A stretch of DNA of 64,000 nucleotides from Gari tellinella (Eukaryota; Mollusca; Bivalvia; Cardiida; Psammobiidae): NCBI GenBank assembly GCA_922989275.2, contig OV277862.1, forward strand, positions 62,819,832 to 62,883,831, in the 5' to 3' direction. Every line of letters starts with the position of its first letter. Within the stretch, counting starts at the first letter, position 1. Positions 35,101-47,792 of the stretch are shown in pieces. Position numbers and translations under genes: made by a program. The notes beneath the pieces were generated by a model. That model saw nothing but the letters and a program-made list of their open reading frames with translations. It was not told the DNA's origin and searched no databases.

Positions 35101-38100
35101 CGCCAGGGTTGTTTCCGGTGTAGAACTCCCAAAGCGTTGATTTAATGCATGATCAAACACGTTACTTTAGCCCTCATTGTTATTATCACCCGCTTCTAAA
35201 TGTCTGGGAATTAACTGAAATAAGATTCGTTGCCTTTTTTCACTGAATAACAGAAAATGAGAGTTAGTCAAGTTTGACCCAACGTAGGAGTTACTTGTTT
35301 TCTTTAGGATCCGAACTGTTTGCAAATATTAAAAGAAGTTGCACTCGGCAGGCTAAGGGTTGACTTTGAAAGAGTAGCGCCCTGTGACGCAGCATTCCAT
35401 TCGGTGTGTGGAAAAAATGCCAGAGGAAAAAATGCCATAGGAAAAAATGCCAGAGGTAAAAATGCCATAAGAAAACGGAAAATATGCCATAGGTAAAAAT
35501 GCCAGAGGAAAAAATGCCATAGGTTTATCAATAAAATATGAAATTTATTGTATTATAATATTTTTTATCAAGTTATAAGAACTTCTGAAGCAACATATTG
35601 ATATTTTATTTTGATAATTGAGTGAAACTTTAAAAAAAAGTTTGATAAAAGAACATAAAAATGGAACTAATTGGTATTAAGTGTATGGATCATCCATTGA
35701 AAAAGACATGCTCATAGTAGACTGTCAGTGTCGGATCAGGATCCAAACTGTTTGGCACGAATACATGTGTTTTTTTATCATTTCAAAAATCAGTTAGCTA
35801 TTTAGAATAAAATTGAATGTGCCATCACATTTCCTTACTGAAAAGTGACAAACACACATTTATTTATTTAAAAACAATGCTGAACATAAGTCTAGAATCT
35901 ACACTGTTTTCAGAAATAGAGAAGAAATTTACTGACAGTCACAAACAGGCATATGAGTGTATGAAATAAATAGGAAAATAAAATTGTAATCAGTGTAGAA
36001 CCTGATCTTGTCGAAAACACTTTGTTGACTTTTTCATCATTTATTGAATAATAAGACTATTCAGTTATTTCTTTAATAACAATGCCAAGCATAGAATACA
36101 CTGTTTTCAGAGTGTATGAAATGAATAGGCAAGAAAAAACTGCAATCAGTGTAGAACCTGATTATGTTCAAAGTAGCTTTGCTGAATTTTTCATTATCTC
36201 TTTAATAACAATGCCAAGCATAGTCTACTCTTTGAACTGTCCATTACGAGTTTCATGGTTGAATGAGTTATGTGTCAAGTGTCATAATGAAGTGGGGATT
36301 AACACCTGCAGTCTGGTATAATCTGACCATAACTTGCTGGCTGGCTATGTGACATGATCAAAAAACGTGTTTTATAGTTTGGATCATGATCATGATCTGA
36401 CATTGATAGTTTAGCATGAATTCATATAAAATATTATATACTCTACAATATAATTTTACCAAATATATATATTATAAAAAAAATTCTAGGCACTCTCTTC
36501 TAAATATAAATATTAATTTCAATAAATAAATCTACCCATTTTGTGTTAAATCTACAAGACCACTTCATTAGTACCCTCAATATGTTGTTTGATAAGTACT
36601 TATAACCTTATAAATCATATAAAAATACATAATTATTAAAAAAAAAATATATGGACCTATGGCATTTTTTCCTCTGGCATTTTTACTTATGGCATATTTT
36701 CCGTTTTCTAATGGCATTTTTACCTCTGGCATTTTTTCCTATGGCATATTTACCTATGGCATTTTTTCCTCTGGCATTTTTTCCTACAATCTTCCATTCC
36801 CCCTACAAGCCCCGGTCACCATCGGCTCATTTTTATGAGACGTATGCAGCGAATGTCTAAGTTACCTACATTTATGAGGCTTTATGAATTTGCTTCTAAA
36901 ACAGTTTTCTCTTTCTCTCTACCATTTCCTTACATTTTATTTGTTGTAAAAATAAACTTAATTATGTTTGGAACAATAATACATTTGTGCAACAGTACAC
37001 TGAATTAGTGTTACTGTATTATCGCAAAAAGGCGATTGACTGCTTAATGCAGAGTAACACAAATTATAGTCACTCCTCGAGTTTCCTGTTAAACTATATC
37101 ATACACTTATACAATGTAGAACCAAACAGCATATATCATCAAACCAAGGACCAGATATTTTTCTCCTGAACAGGCACAATATTAAATAGCGTTGTTTACT
37201 TTTTACACTGTCATATTGTCGTCTGCTTTGAAATTGCAGAATGCATATACATGTAATGACAACTTTGTTATAAATATGTCTACATATTTTTATCTGAGTG
37301 ACAAGCAGTTTGGAGCCTAATCAGACGCCGGGTAACCCGGCGTCTAATCTGGCTCCAATTTGTTTGCAATGGAAATACTTGTTTTAGCGTAAACGCGTTT
37401 ATTGGGAAAGAATAACATTTTCTCCACAGTATAATTCGATTACATGCAGTGTTTAGAAAAGACATTTTAAGATTCAGTATTGTCTTTATATTGCTTTTAT
37501 TTGAAGCGTCTGGTATTTAAGACTAGTGGGCATTTAAATTAAGAAAAATCCGTTTAAAAAGAAAGAATGTTTGCGTTAGAGTGACGTATTTTGAGTTTAG
37601 AATAAATGATAATTATTCTTTAATCCTTTCACTTCCATTATAAATGATTCCCACTATGACATAATAAACTCTCAAAGTTATTTCGTCTGCCAGTCAGATA
37701 ATTATGTAGGCTAAATCTATACAGGAATCATAGAAGACTAATGCGGACTCATAGATTTTGGGAATAGTTTTCAGGAGATTTATGATACTATTATTTAGAC
37801 TGATGTGAAATTGAAACCGTAAAATCGATTTTACTTATAACCCTTTTACTCTCAATGACGCTTTAAAGCGCGTTTGTAACTAGTTGGGGCCTGATCAGAC
37901 GCAATTAGGACCCACACAGTTTGACTGTCGTATCGACATTTATAAGGTCATACAACATTAAATATATCTTTGAAATGTGTATTGCAGAAAAAACAACATT
38001 GAAGCAGACGACAATAAAGCGATGAAGGGGTAAAATTCTCCCGAATAATTTGATCATGAAAGGGTTAAAAGTGGAACTTTACTATATATAGAGCCAAAAT

Positions 38101-41100
38101 GGCATACGCGTGTATGCAAAGTTGAAACATCATAAAGGCTGTTTGTGCTGTTGGATAATCGGTTGTACCGTGTTTCTTTATCGGAAATAAATTTTTGGCA
38201 ACACTTAAGTAGAAAATAGACTCGAATATTGCACATCGTATTTTTCCGAACAGAACCAGACAATTCACAATCAGGTTCTGTAAACATAAATCAAACACGC
38301 CAAACAAATAGATGCTTGTCGAATGCAGAACGGTTTCGGTTGGAAATAAGCCACAATGAACTTTTTCGAATGATTTATTTATATATATTTATATATATAT
38401 TGAACACCTTTTATTGTGCGCAATATAGGAGTAAATAGGCTGTTGAAATTAACCAAGGAAACAAAATATCAATCCAGGTATGGACCAGCGCGATCCGCAG
38501 TGGTGCACCGCGGTCCGTGACGATATCACCACGATCCGCGGTGATAACGATCGCGTCCGGCGGCGAGAACCCCGGTGAGACACCATCACGGACCCATCAC
38601 GGACCCATCACTATCCGCGATGGACTGCGGAATACCTCAAATATCATGACGGACAAATACGCCCGTCCGCGGTCGCTGAAATTGCGACGGACCGCGGATT
38701 CTTTAAACATTGCGAGACTTGTACTGTATTCTTCAGTGGAGGCATTAAAAGGCATATTTATGGGGTAATTGGTTAAGATAAATAGCCAAACTATGTTAAA
38801 CCTATTGAGAATGGTATTACAGCAACACATTGAACACCTGTATCTATTTATCCAAATAAGTGTTGTTGGATATATTTACTTACCCTCAGTGTTTAATACA
38901 TGCAGCAGCTTATCTCATTACCCCATAAATACATCTTTTTACACCTCTAATTTATTTCTCCACTGAAGAAAATAGATCTAATTTATAGTCAAGAATATGC
39001 ACTGTAAGAACTATTTTTTATATCCTAGCAGACATAAGCTTAAAGCAGGCTGTAAGTAAAGCAGAATGTGCCTTAAGGCGCATTCTGCTTTACTTTCAAC
39101 CTGCTTTAAGCGGTCACCTATCTTCAAAACTAGAAAAAGGTTAAGAGTAAAAGCAGTCACTCCTCTCATTTTTAGCACCACTACCACAACAAATAAACAT
39201 TTAATGAGTTAAAGACAGCTGGCAAATAATGAAGGACCGAGAAAGACCAAAAGCTTGTACAGAAACCTTCTTTATATTTACTGACATAGGATGATGAGGT
39301 CTTAATAGAATTCAAACTGTTTGTAAAGTTCTCCAATACTTGTATACAGCATTGAAATGGTTAAATTAATACATTCAACCGTAGCAATGAGTACACTCTT
39401 CATTAACAAACAGTGTACATAAGAAAAGTGCACTTGTCCTATGAAAACAGTGTAGAACTATATCAGAGAGGGTAGGGTCCGCACTGTTTGTCACTGTAAT
39501 AAATTGTTGAAAATAACCTAAATAGTCCAGAATAGACTAGACTTTAATGGAAACTGGAATTTTCCATTTGAAATTTTAGGGGTGAATGAGTTAACTCTTT
39601 GCTCCCTGAAACTTTAAATGGACAATCCCAGTTTCCATTTAAGTCTAGTCCATTTCTGACTTTTAAGGGTTGTTTTTGTTAATGTTTGGCATTATGAAAA
39701 ACAGTGAAGACCCTGATCAGAGGGCTCCTTTCGGAGCCCTCTGATCTGGGTCTTCACTGTTTGCACAGGACAAGTGTACGACTCACATGTACACTGTTTG
39801 AAAAGGACGCCTATATGCGGGACTAGACTTCAAAGGGTTAATGTTAACCCTTATTGTGCTAAGTGCGACTTGGCTATTATATTTAAACAGCTTGGATCCA
39901 AATCAGACATCATTTAACACTGCGTCTGATCTGGATTCAAGCTATTTTCCACTGACATTAATATTTTCTCAAGTCTGAAAAAAATCAAAATTAATTATCC
40001 GTTTTTACCTGCTATAGGTATCCACTGTTTGTGTAGTACTGCAGCAAGCACTTCTACAGCTGGTCCACACTGCATCTGTACCAGCACTGTGAGGAAGGAC
40101 AGGGTGGCCTTCCATAGGTTACTGCACACAGAGTAGGTGTCAGGTGAAACTGAAACAGCCAATGACATAGTTCAATTAAAGTAAATTGTCTATTCTACAG
40201 TTATAGCAATTAACATAATACTTTGAATAGAAATTATCTAAGCAACTTAATTTTATTGTAAATTTATATTAATTGATAATTGTATAAGCTTTTGCGAAAT
40301 TGTGAAAAGAATGATAATGTTATGCAAATGTTTCTATCATACTTACCACTAGAGAATATTCTAAGGAGAGAGACTATGCCACCTAGTGCTACCCTGTCCT
40401 GTATAATGTGCATGCGTGTGGATGTGTCATGGACCAGGCATGTCTGTAGCAGCTGTAGGATGGAGATGTGCATCTCTACTAGCTCAGTGAAGAACAGTTC
40501 CAGCTGATCCGATGCTGTCAGTGACTGGATACCTTCCAGAAAATTGGCATCAATCATACTGAAATGGGCAACAGAAAATACATCATCACAGAATGAATAA
40601 CTATGATTAATGCATTCACCCCTGAAACTTTTATTGGACAATTCCAATATCCAATTAGATCTAGTACTCTGTTGTTTTGTAGAATATCTTGCAAAATTAC
40701 AAACAGAGCCGTCTCTGATCAGAGCGTTCCTTTTAACACCTGATTGGGTATACACAGTTTGCATAGGACAAGGGTAGTCTTCATAGGTACACTATTTGTA
40801 AAGGAATTTTCACTAAGGTTCACTGAGTTATAGGGAAGCCTTGAAGAACATATAACTGAAACAAGTGGTCAGACATCTTTCAAAAGGAAACCTGGACAGT
40901 AGTAGCTGCTAAATTCAAAACTCAGAGGGTGCCTTCCATGTATGATTAGAAAGCTCAATATGAAATGTGGTAACAAATCATCAAATAACTCAAGTGATTA
41001 TGCAGAAACCATTTTGAGCTACCCACCAGACACCTGCCAAAGAGTTACATACAATACAGTTAAAACCTCTCTATTATGACAACTAATAAGTAGTCTAATT

Positions 41101-44100
41101 GATTGTACAAAAGCTTAAAGCAAGGTTAAAGTAAAACAGAAGCAATAGAAGTTGTCTGGGGGGGGGGGGGGGGGGGGGGTGTTTATCCATCAAACCATCA
41201 TACATGTGATATTTTCTTGGACCCAAATAGAGAGATCTGGACATTTTAATAGGGAGGTTGGGGTGCCAAATAGGGAGCTTTTTTCGCGACAAAACTAGGC
41301 GCAGGCGATGAAAATCCAATACTTTATATATTTTCATCATAAAGTTAATCACTAATTGCTTATTTTTTTTAAATAAGTGAATAGATAAGTCTATAGACCA
41401 CTTAGACAGAGACAATTTTCACCCAGAGATATAATTCTTATAATACTGACATGGGCCTATTATTCTAGTATCTTAGTTCTGCAGAGGGATGGTTGTGTAA
41501 AGCAGGCTGAAAGTAAAGCAAAATACTCTTCAGGAGCATTCTACTTCAGTAAAAGTTTAAGCCTGCTTTAAGCTAGAACTACCAACTGCTAGGATATAAG
41601 AGCTATTTCTTATGGTTCTTATATTATTATTCATGACTAGTAAAGATAAAGTGGAACTATATCTATTTTCTTGAGAGAATGAATGAATTAGTTCAAATGG
41701 TCTCGATTTCTATCTATGGAGTAGATATAGAAAGAGTTAACAACTTAACTATCTGTTATTGACTTTGCAAACAGTATGGATCCAGATGAGACGCCGCATC
41801 ATCTCATCTAGATACAAACTGTTTGAAACTGATATTTTCTGAAAGAAAATGCACAAAAATGAACTTAGAGAATTGAATTGTTGCAGATGACAAAGTCTGC
41901 AGACGAAGTTTACTAGCGCCATAAAGTGGGTGTGGTTTTAACAACGAAATAACGCGTCTAAATTTCTACCGCGAAAACTGATTGCAAATCAATTTTACGA
42001 GCGTAATTCGTTGTAAAATCTAACTAAATAATTATACATTTGCACAAATCGTATTTAACAAACCGATTAATTTTAATTGATTGTAGAAAACGACTCTTGG
42101 TAATACTTTTTAGACTGACAAAATATACGTAGTTCTCGTAGCAAATATTACGGCGCCCCGTCATTTTGTAAAGGTATAATTTTTCGAAGTATTTTTCTGT
42201 TACGTGAATATTCAAAGTATTTTGTGGTGGAAATCAATTCATAAATGTTAAATTCTGAATAGCTTTCATCTAAATTGTGTGTTTGTCCAGAACTTACGGA
42301 GAATTATCTGATTTTAATCCGATTCGTATCGGTATCCTTCGCATTACTGCTTCTGAAAAGTGCCGTTGTTGAGGTCTCCGATTCGGGGGGAACCTGTCAA
42401 TCACTTTTTTGATAACCAATTAGATCTACTCGGCGCGTGTGGGTAAACTTTTACCCAACATAGTTATCACGCAGCCTGCCATAACAAATTAACAATAGTG
42501 CCACACAACTCCGTGTACACAATCAAAGTAATCGACGATTGCGTAACGTGTTTACACGCATCACTTAGCGTTTGGTGATAAGCGTGTGTAGGGATTAGCC
42601 AGAGTTTTAGATTTTTAGAGTCGGCGACCGAGGTAAATGATATAAAAGTCCATATTAAAAAAAATGAATCTGGTGAAATGAAATATCGGGAGATTTCGTC
42701 TCCCGACCGGGAGATCGTGAGTAGAGGTCTAATTTCGGGAGCTCCCGGCCACATCGGGAGATATCACATGTATGCAAACCATATGTGGAGATGAATTATT
42801 AGAAGCTCCTTGGTGAGACAACTCTAATGAGGATTCACAACATAGAGTTTGATGAACAATGTAAACGGTTAACTCTTCTCAGGTACACTGCCTGTAAAGG
42901 ACAAGTGTACTACTGACTAGGTTTCAATGGGTTAATATCCAAAGGAATTTTTTTTCGGCAGATCAATGACAACATAAATCAAACACTGGTCTTACCTGAC
43001 AAAGAAGGGAATAAGAGATTCATTTTTGAGGGCAGTAACTGTGTCTTTTGGAGCTTGAATGATGAGATTACGGACAAGCTGGGATACAGCTGTTACAAGG
43101 CATGGAGTTGTCACAGTCTGGTACTCGGTTACCTCCCCGGTCTGGCCATCCACCTCCCTGTCTCTTTGACCTGCAGTTAACATTCATTTGTTCTTTAACC
43201 CATTACACCATAAATGTGCCTTTGTATACTTTTAATTTGTTCCTCAACTGAAGAAAATAGTTTCATTTTATAGTGATGAATATGTTTCATAAGAAATATT
43301 TTCTTTATTCAAGCAGATGATAGCTTAAAGCAGGCTGAAAGTAAATAGGCACATTCTGCTTTACTTTCAACCTGCTTTAAGTGGTCACCTATCTTCAAAA
43401 TTAGAAATAAGCTATGGGGTAATGGGTTAATCCTTTCACTCTAAAGTCTTATTGTGCTGAATTGCCGTATGCTTTAAATACATTGTCTGCTAAACTACTA
43501 AAAATTAGTTTTTATGCTTTTGAAAAAGAAGAAAATTTAAATATGTGTGACAAACAGTTTGCATCCAGATCACAGGGCATCTGATCTTGATCCAAACTGT
43601 TTGCATATTTCAGAAACAAAGCACTTAGTATGATATGGGTTAGTCTACTACCAAAAGTGCAAATCAATAGTCTTCAAACGTTTTTAACCCATTAACCAAT
43701 AGCTTGTTTCTGGTTTCGAAGACTGATGACCACTTAAAGCTGGTAAAAAGAAAAGCAGAATGTGCCTTAAGGCACATTCTGCTTTTCTTTCAGTCTGCTT
43801 TGAGCTACTATCTGTTAGGATAAAGAAAATATGTTTCATGGTACATTTTCATGACTATAAAGTGGAACTATTTTCTTTAGTGAAGGAATAAATTAAAGTC
43901 GTAAACATATGTATTTATGAAGTAATGGGATAAATGCCTTGTGACCCTTCTACCTTAATAACTTATTCCTCAAGGAAATGTCTTTTAATTTTCCAAATCC
44001 TAACTATTCTTGCATCTTGACAGGTGGCCTAACAAGCTTTCTACTTACTTTCAGCAAGCTTTAGGCAATTAACTGTCTGAACCCATTACCCAATAAATAC

Positions 44101-47100
44101 CCCTTTTTTACGCTCTACTGAAGAAGACAGGGCCCCATAAGACATATTTTCCATATCCTAGCAAATGGTAGCTTAAAGCAGGCTGCAAGTTAAGCAGAAT
44201 GTGCCAGAAACCTTCAATATTAGAAACAAGCTATTGGGGAATGGGTTAAAAACTGAAAACATGTTATAGGGGAAGGATTAAACTGCATAGTTTCTAGATG
44301 ACTGACCTCTGTCCCCTGATATAGGTGTTGTCCTGCTACTATTGACCGGTGTTCTCTGGACTGTAGGTTGACCATTAGCCCCTATGGCACCTGGACGCTC
44401 CAAACCCTGGACAGATGACAAACCAGTGGACTGCAAGAAATCATATTCACTTTATAATAGTTCATAATCCTGTTGTAACACACTTAGCAAATTTAGTGAA
44501 AACAGATATCTCATATAAATTATTGCTATTCTGTCATTAAGCTGTGACCAAGCAGATGGTAGCTTAAAGCAGGCTGAATGAAAAGTAGAATGTGCCTTAC
44601 CTGTCTTTATAACTAGAAACAGGCTAGGGAGTAAAGGGTTAAGTCTGTTACCACATCTATGATGGCTTGCTGAACAAGTTTGTATAGTAAAACATGTGTA
44701 CAGCCGCTACAGTGGCCATTAAATACAGAATAAAGACACAAAGCAACCTTAAGATAAATAAATGATTCATGCTAGACAAAAGTAATGCAGAAAGCTCTGG
44801 CAGCTTAACAAAAGTTTTTTCTGTATGTCTATCAATGTCTATTTCAAGGCTATGGCTTTATGACGGAATTATTGAACAACAAACTGAATGTTAACTCTTT
44901 CATCCCTGAAACTTTAAATGGACAAGTTCAGTCACTGGTCAATGTTTTACTATTTAGGGGTGATTTTCACAATATCTTTCAACAATGACAAACATTGCAA
45001 ACCCTGGTTTAGGGCTCCTTAAGGCACACTGTTTGCATATAAATGTACCCCTCATATGTTACAATATGTACACTGTAAATGACAAGAATATTTGTCCATG
45101 GATTGTGTAATGTTTGCTACCAACCTGCAGCATAGACATGGTGTTGTGGTGTGACATGTTTCCACCTGGTCTAGGAGCAAGGCCGGCTTCAGCTGGAAAT
45201 AACAACATATACAAAAGCTTTATTATCATTGCTCCAAATAAAAGGGAGTAAACTGAACAATCCAACATGTTCTAACTCATATTAGCACCAAATCCTATGG
45301 TGTTACTGCTCATTAGAATCGTCTCTTCGAGACGATTCTAATGAGTAGTAATACCATAAGGTTTAATACAGAAATAAAGATTTTAGTTTTTGAAACTCAT
45401 TTTAGCACCAAATCCTATGGTGTTACTTCTCATCAGAATTGTCTCGAAGCGACAATTCTAATACCAGAGAAGAAACACCATAGGATGTAATTGCAGAAAT
45501 TTTGAAATGCTCCCCTTATCTGGAGCCGTTTGATAGATGATATACAGAGTTTTGCCATTCATCCATTGTTTCTGGTTTTGAAGACAGGGGGCTACTTAAA
45601 GCAGGCTGAAAGTAAAGCCTTAAAGCACATTCTGCTTTACTTTCAGTCTACTTTAAGCTAATATGCTAGGATGTAGAAAATATTTCTTATGGTACATATT
45701 CATGACTGTATAAAGTGGGACTATTTTCTTCAATGGTGGAATAAATTTAATGCGTAAAAATCTAAAGAGTAAATGGTTAAGCAACCATCTGCTTAACATA
45801 GAAAATCTAACCTCAAAATACTAGTCTTTCTAAATAGATTTGACTGCATGCCTTACCCACAGGTACTTGACACATGTTTAAAAAAAATCATTTTTTTTGT
45901 TTTACTAGACCTCTATTACTGTACATATAAAGTCTCTATATATACGGTAGAGTAAGAATTTTTTTTTTTTTTTTTAATAGGTCAAATACCTGTGGCCTTA
46001 CCTAAGACTGACAGTGTATTCTCTGAGTTAGAGGCAGACAGTTGGTACAGGTCAGAGGTTATGGCTGGCTGTATGGTAGGCTGGGGGTAGTAGCTAGACA
46101 GCAGTAGTGTCATCTCCCTGTAGAACTGACAGTGATGTAGTAGGGCCAGGAGGGCAGTCAGCCCCACCAGTGATACCTGGAACTCTGTATCCATGACAAC
46201 AGGACCCTGCCACATCTTCTGTTCAGCCTCTGTGGAGCCACTGGGTAGACTCTCTGAGGTGAGGTTCACCAGGAGTAACCCAGCCTGTAAGTTAGCCAAA
46301 CATATACTAGACTTAACCCAATACCCCATAGCATGTTTCTAGTTTTGAAAACACGGTGACTACTTAAAGCTGGTTGAAACTTAAAGTAAAGCAGAATGCG
46401 CCTTAGGCGCATTCTGCTTTACTTTCAGCCTGCTTTAAGTAACTATCTACTAGAATACAAAAAATATTGCGTATGGTATACATTAATGACAGTATAAAAC
46501 GGAACTGTTTTCTTCAGTGGTGGAATAAATTATAGGCGTATTTATAGGGTAATGGGTTAATTGAAAATTGCGTTTGTCCATTTGAAGTTTCAGGGATCAT
46601 TGGTTTATGTCGAACATTGTTTTTTGTTCTGAATTAAGCTGCAAGCTATTCAAAAATACATGTCAATGGATGCTTGCTGCATTTTTTGCGGTAAACATGA
46701 GCCGATAACAACTTCCTATGTACTAATTATAGAAATATATAATTTAATTATAAACCCGACCCACCTGTTGCCTGACCATGCTACACTCTGATTGGTCCAG
46801 TAGTATGCTGAAGCCTGCTGCCCAGATGCCTCCTGGGATGTGTTTACAGTTAGTGGTCAGCAGTAGACGGCCCTCCTCTGTGGAGCTCAATGTCACTCCA
46901 ATACCCAGCCCTGCAGTTCTTACCTGGAATACATTCACCACTGAAACTTTTAGTGGACAATTCCAATTTCAAAATAAGTCTAGTCCATTTTTTGACAATT
47001 AAGGGTTGATTTTAATAATATATTTCAAAATGACAAACAGTGTAGACCCTGATCAGAGGGCTCCTCAAGGAGCCCTCTGATCAGGTTCTATACTGTTTGC

Positions 47101-47742
47101 ATGGGACTAGTGTAATCTTTACAGGTACACTGTTTGTAAATGACGAGTATACTCGTCGCTAGGGTATGTACAGTCAAAACTTGTAATAAACAAACATTCA
47201 AAACAATGCATATGCAGTTTCTGAGACTGGTTGTAGTTAAATACAAAACATAAGTAATGCAAGAAAATGTTCTGTACAGGATGACAGAGTAAAGCTTCGG
47301 ACAAATTCCGTCCACAGACGAGGGACAGACGGGGTGGGGTGGGTGTTTATGGGGTAATGGGTTGAAGTCAGGGAAACCCCTACGAAATTTACCTCAGGAT
47401 CTCTATATGCCCACAATGTCAAGATCCAGTCCAAACCCGGCTCCTCTGCTGCATCATTGCCATGGCGAGAGTATAACCAGCTCTTGGCCCATTTCTGAAA
47501 TGCAGGTCATATGTCTTTCCCTATAGCCTGTTTCTAGTTTTGAAGACAGATAAGAACTTAAAGCAGATTGATAGTAAAGCAGAATGTACATTAAGGCACA
47601 TACTGCTTTACTTTCAGCCTGCTTTAAATTACAATCTGCTAGGATATAGAAAATATTTCTTTAGATACATGTTTATGACTGTACAAGTTGTATCTAGTTC
47701 AGTAAAGGAATGGATTAGATACGCTAAAAGGAGCTTCTATGG

Positions 47743-47792
<50 letters not shown>

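Larger units (their letters stand above)
35410..36784. mobile_element. 1.37-kb element with ~115-130-bp TIRs made of a ~15-bp motif
   Basis: The left end is a run of GGAAAAAATGCCAGA / GGTAAAAATGCCATA words broken once by GAAAACGGAAAATATGCC. The right end (36655-36784) is its inverted counterpart with one extra unit. The interior (35525-36654) is AT-rich. It contains an imperfect direct repeat, GTGTAGAACCTGAT with AATAACAATGCCAAGCATAG, near 36000-36220. No transposase frame is seen. I found no clear target duplication. Confidence 0.78.
30574..38726. mobile_element. 8.15-kb TA-flanked transposon with 34-bp TIRs, no transposase
   Basis: The left end is CAGTACACGTCTCGCAATG (TIR to 30607). The right end is its reverse complement, CATTGCGAGACTTGTACTG (38693-38726). 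There are three mismatches in 34 bp. TA lies outside both ends, and outside that the two halves of one family B MITE join up, proving insertion. Both subterminal regions (30600-30790; 38475-38700) are unusually GC-rich and packed with GTCCGCG / CGCGGAC / CCGCGGT words. The longest internal frame is 103 codons (32768-33079) and resembles no transposase. TA and CAGT ends suggest the Tc1/mariner group; the size is exceptional for a non-autonomous member. Confidence 0.82.
30115..38776. mobile_element. MITE family B host copy, expanded by nested insertions
   Basis: The family B left end (CATTACCCCATAGTCTGTC) is at 30115. Its palindrome is interrupted by a family A MITE (30195-30443). Its 3' arm (CATATTCATGACTGTATA) is interrupted by the 8.15-kb element (30574-38726). 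The B right end resumes as TTCTTCAGTGGAGGCATTAA and closes with GGGGTAATTGGTTAA at 38776. Confidence 0.8.

Noticed and set aside
42467..42754. 95-codon minus frame as an extra RTTN exon
   Set aside because: No acceptor/donor pair in phase and no ARM-like sequence. Flanking exons at 42996 and 40347 join without it.
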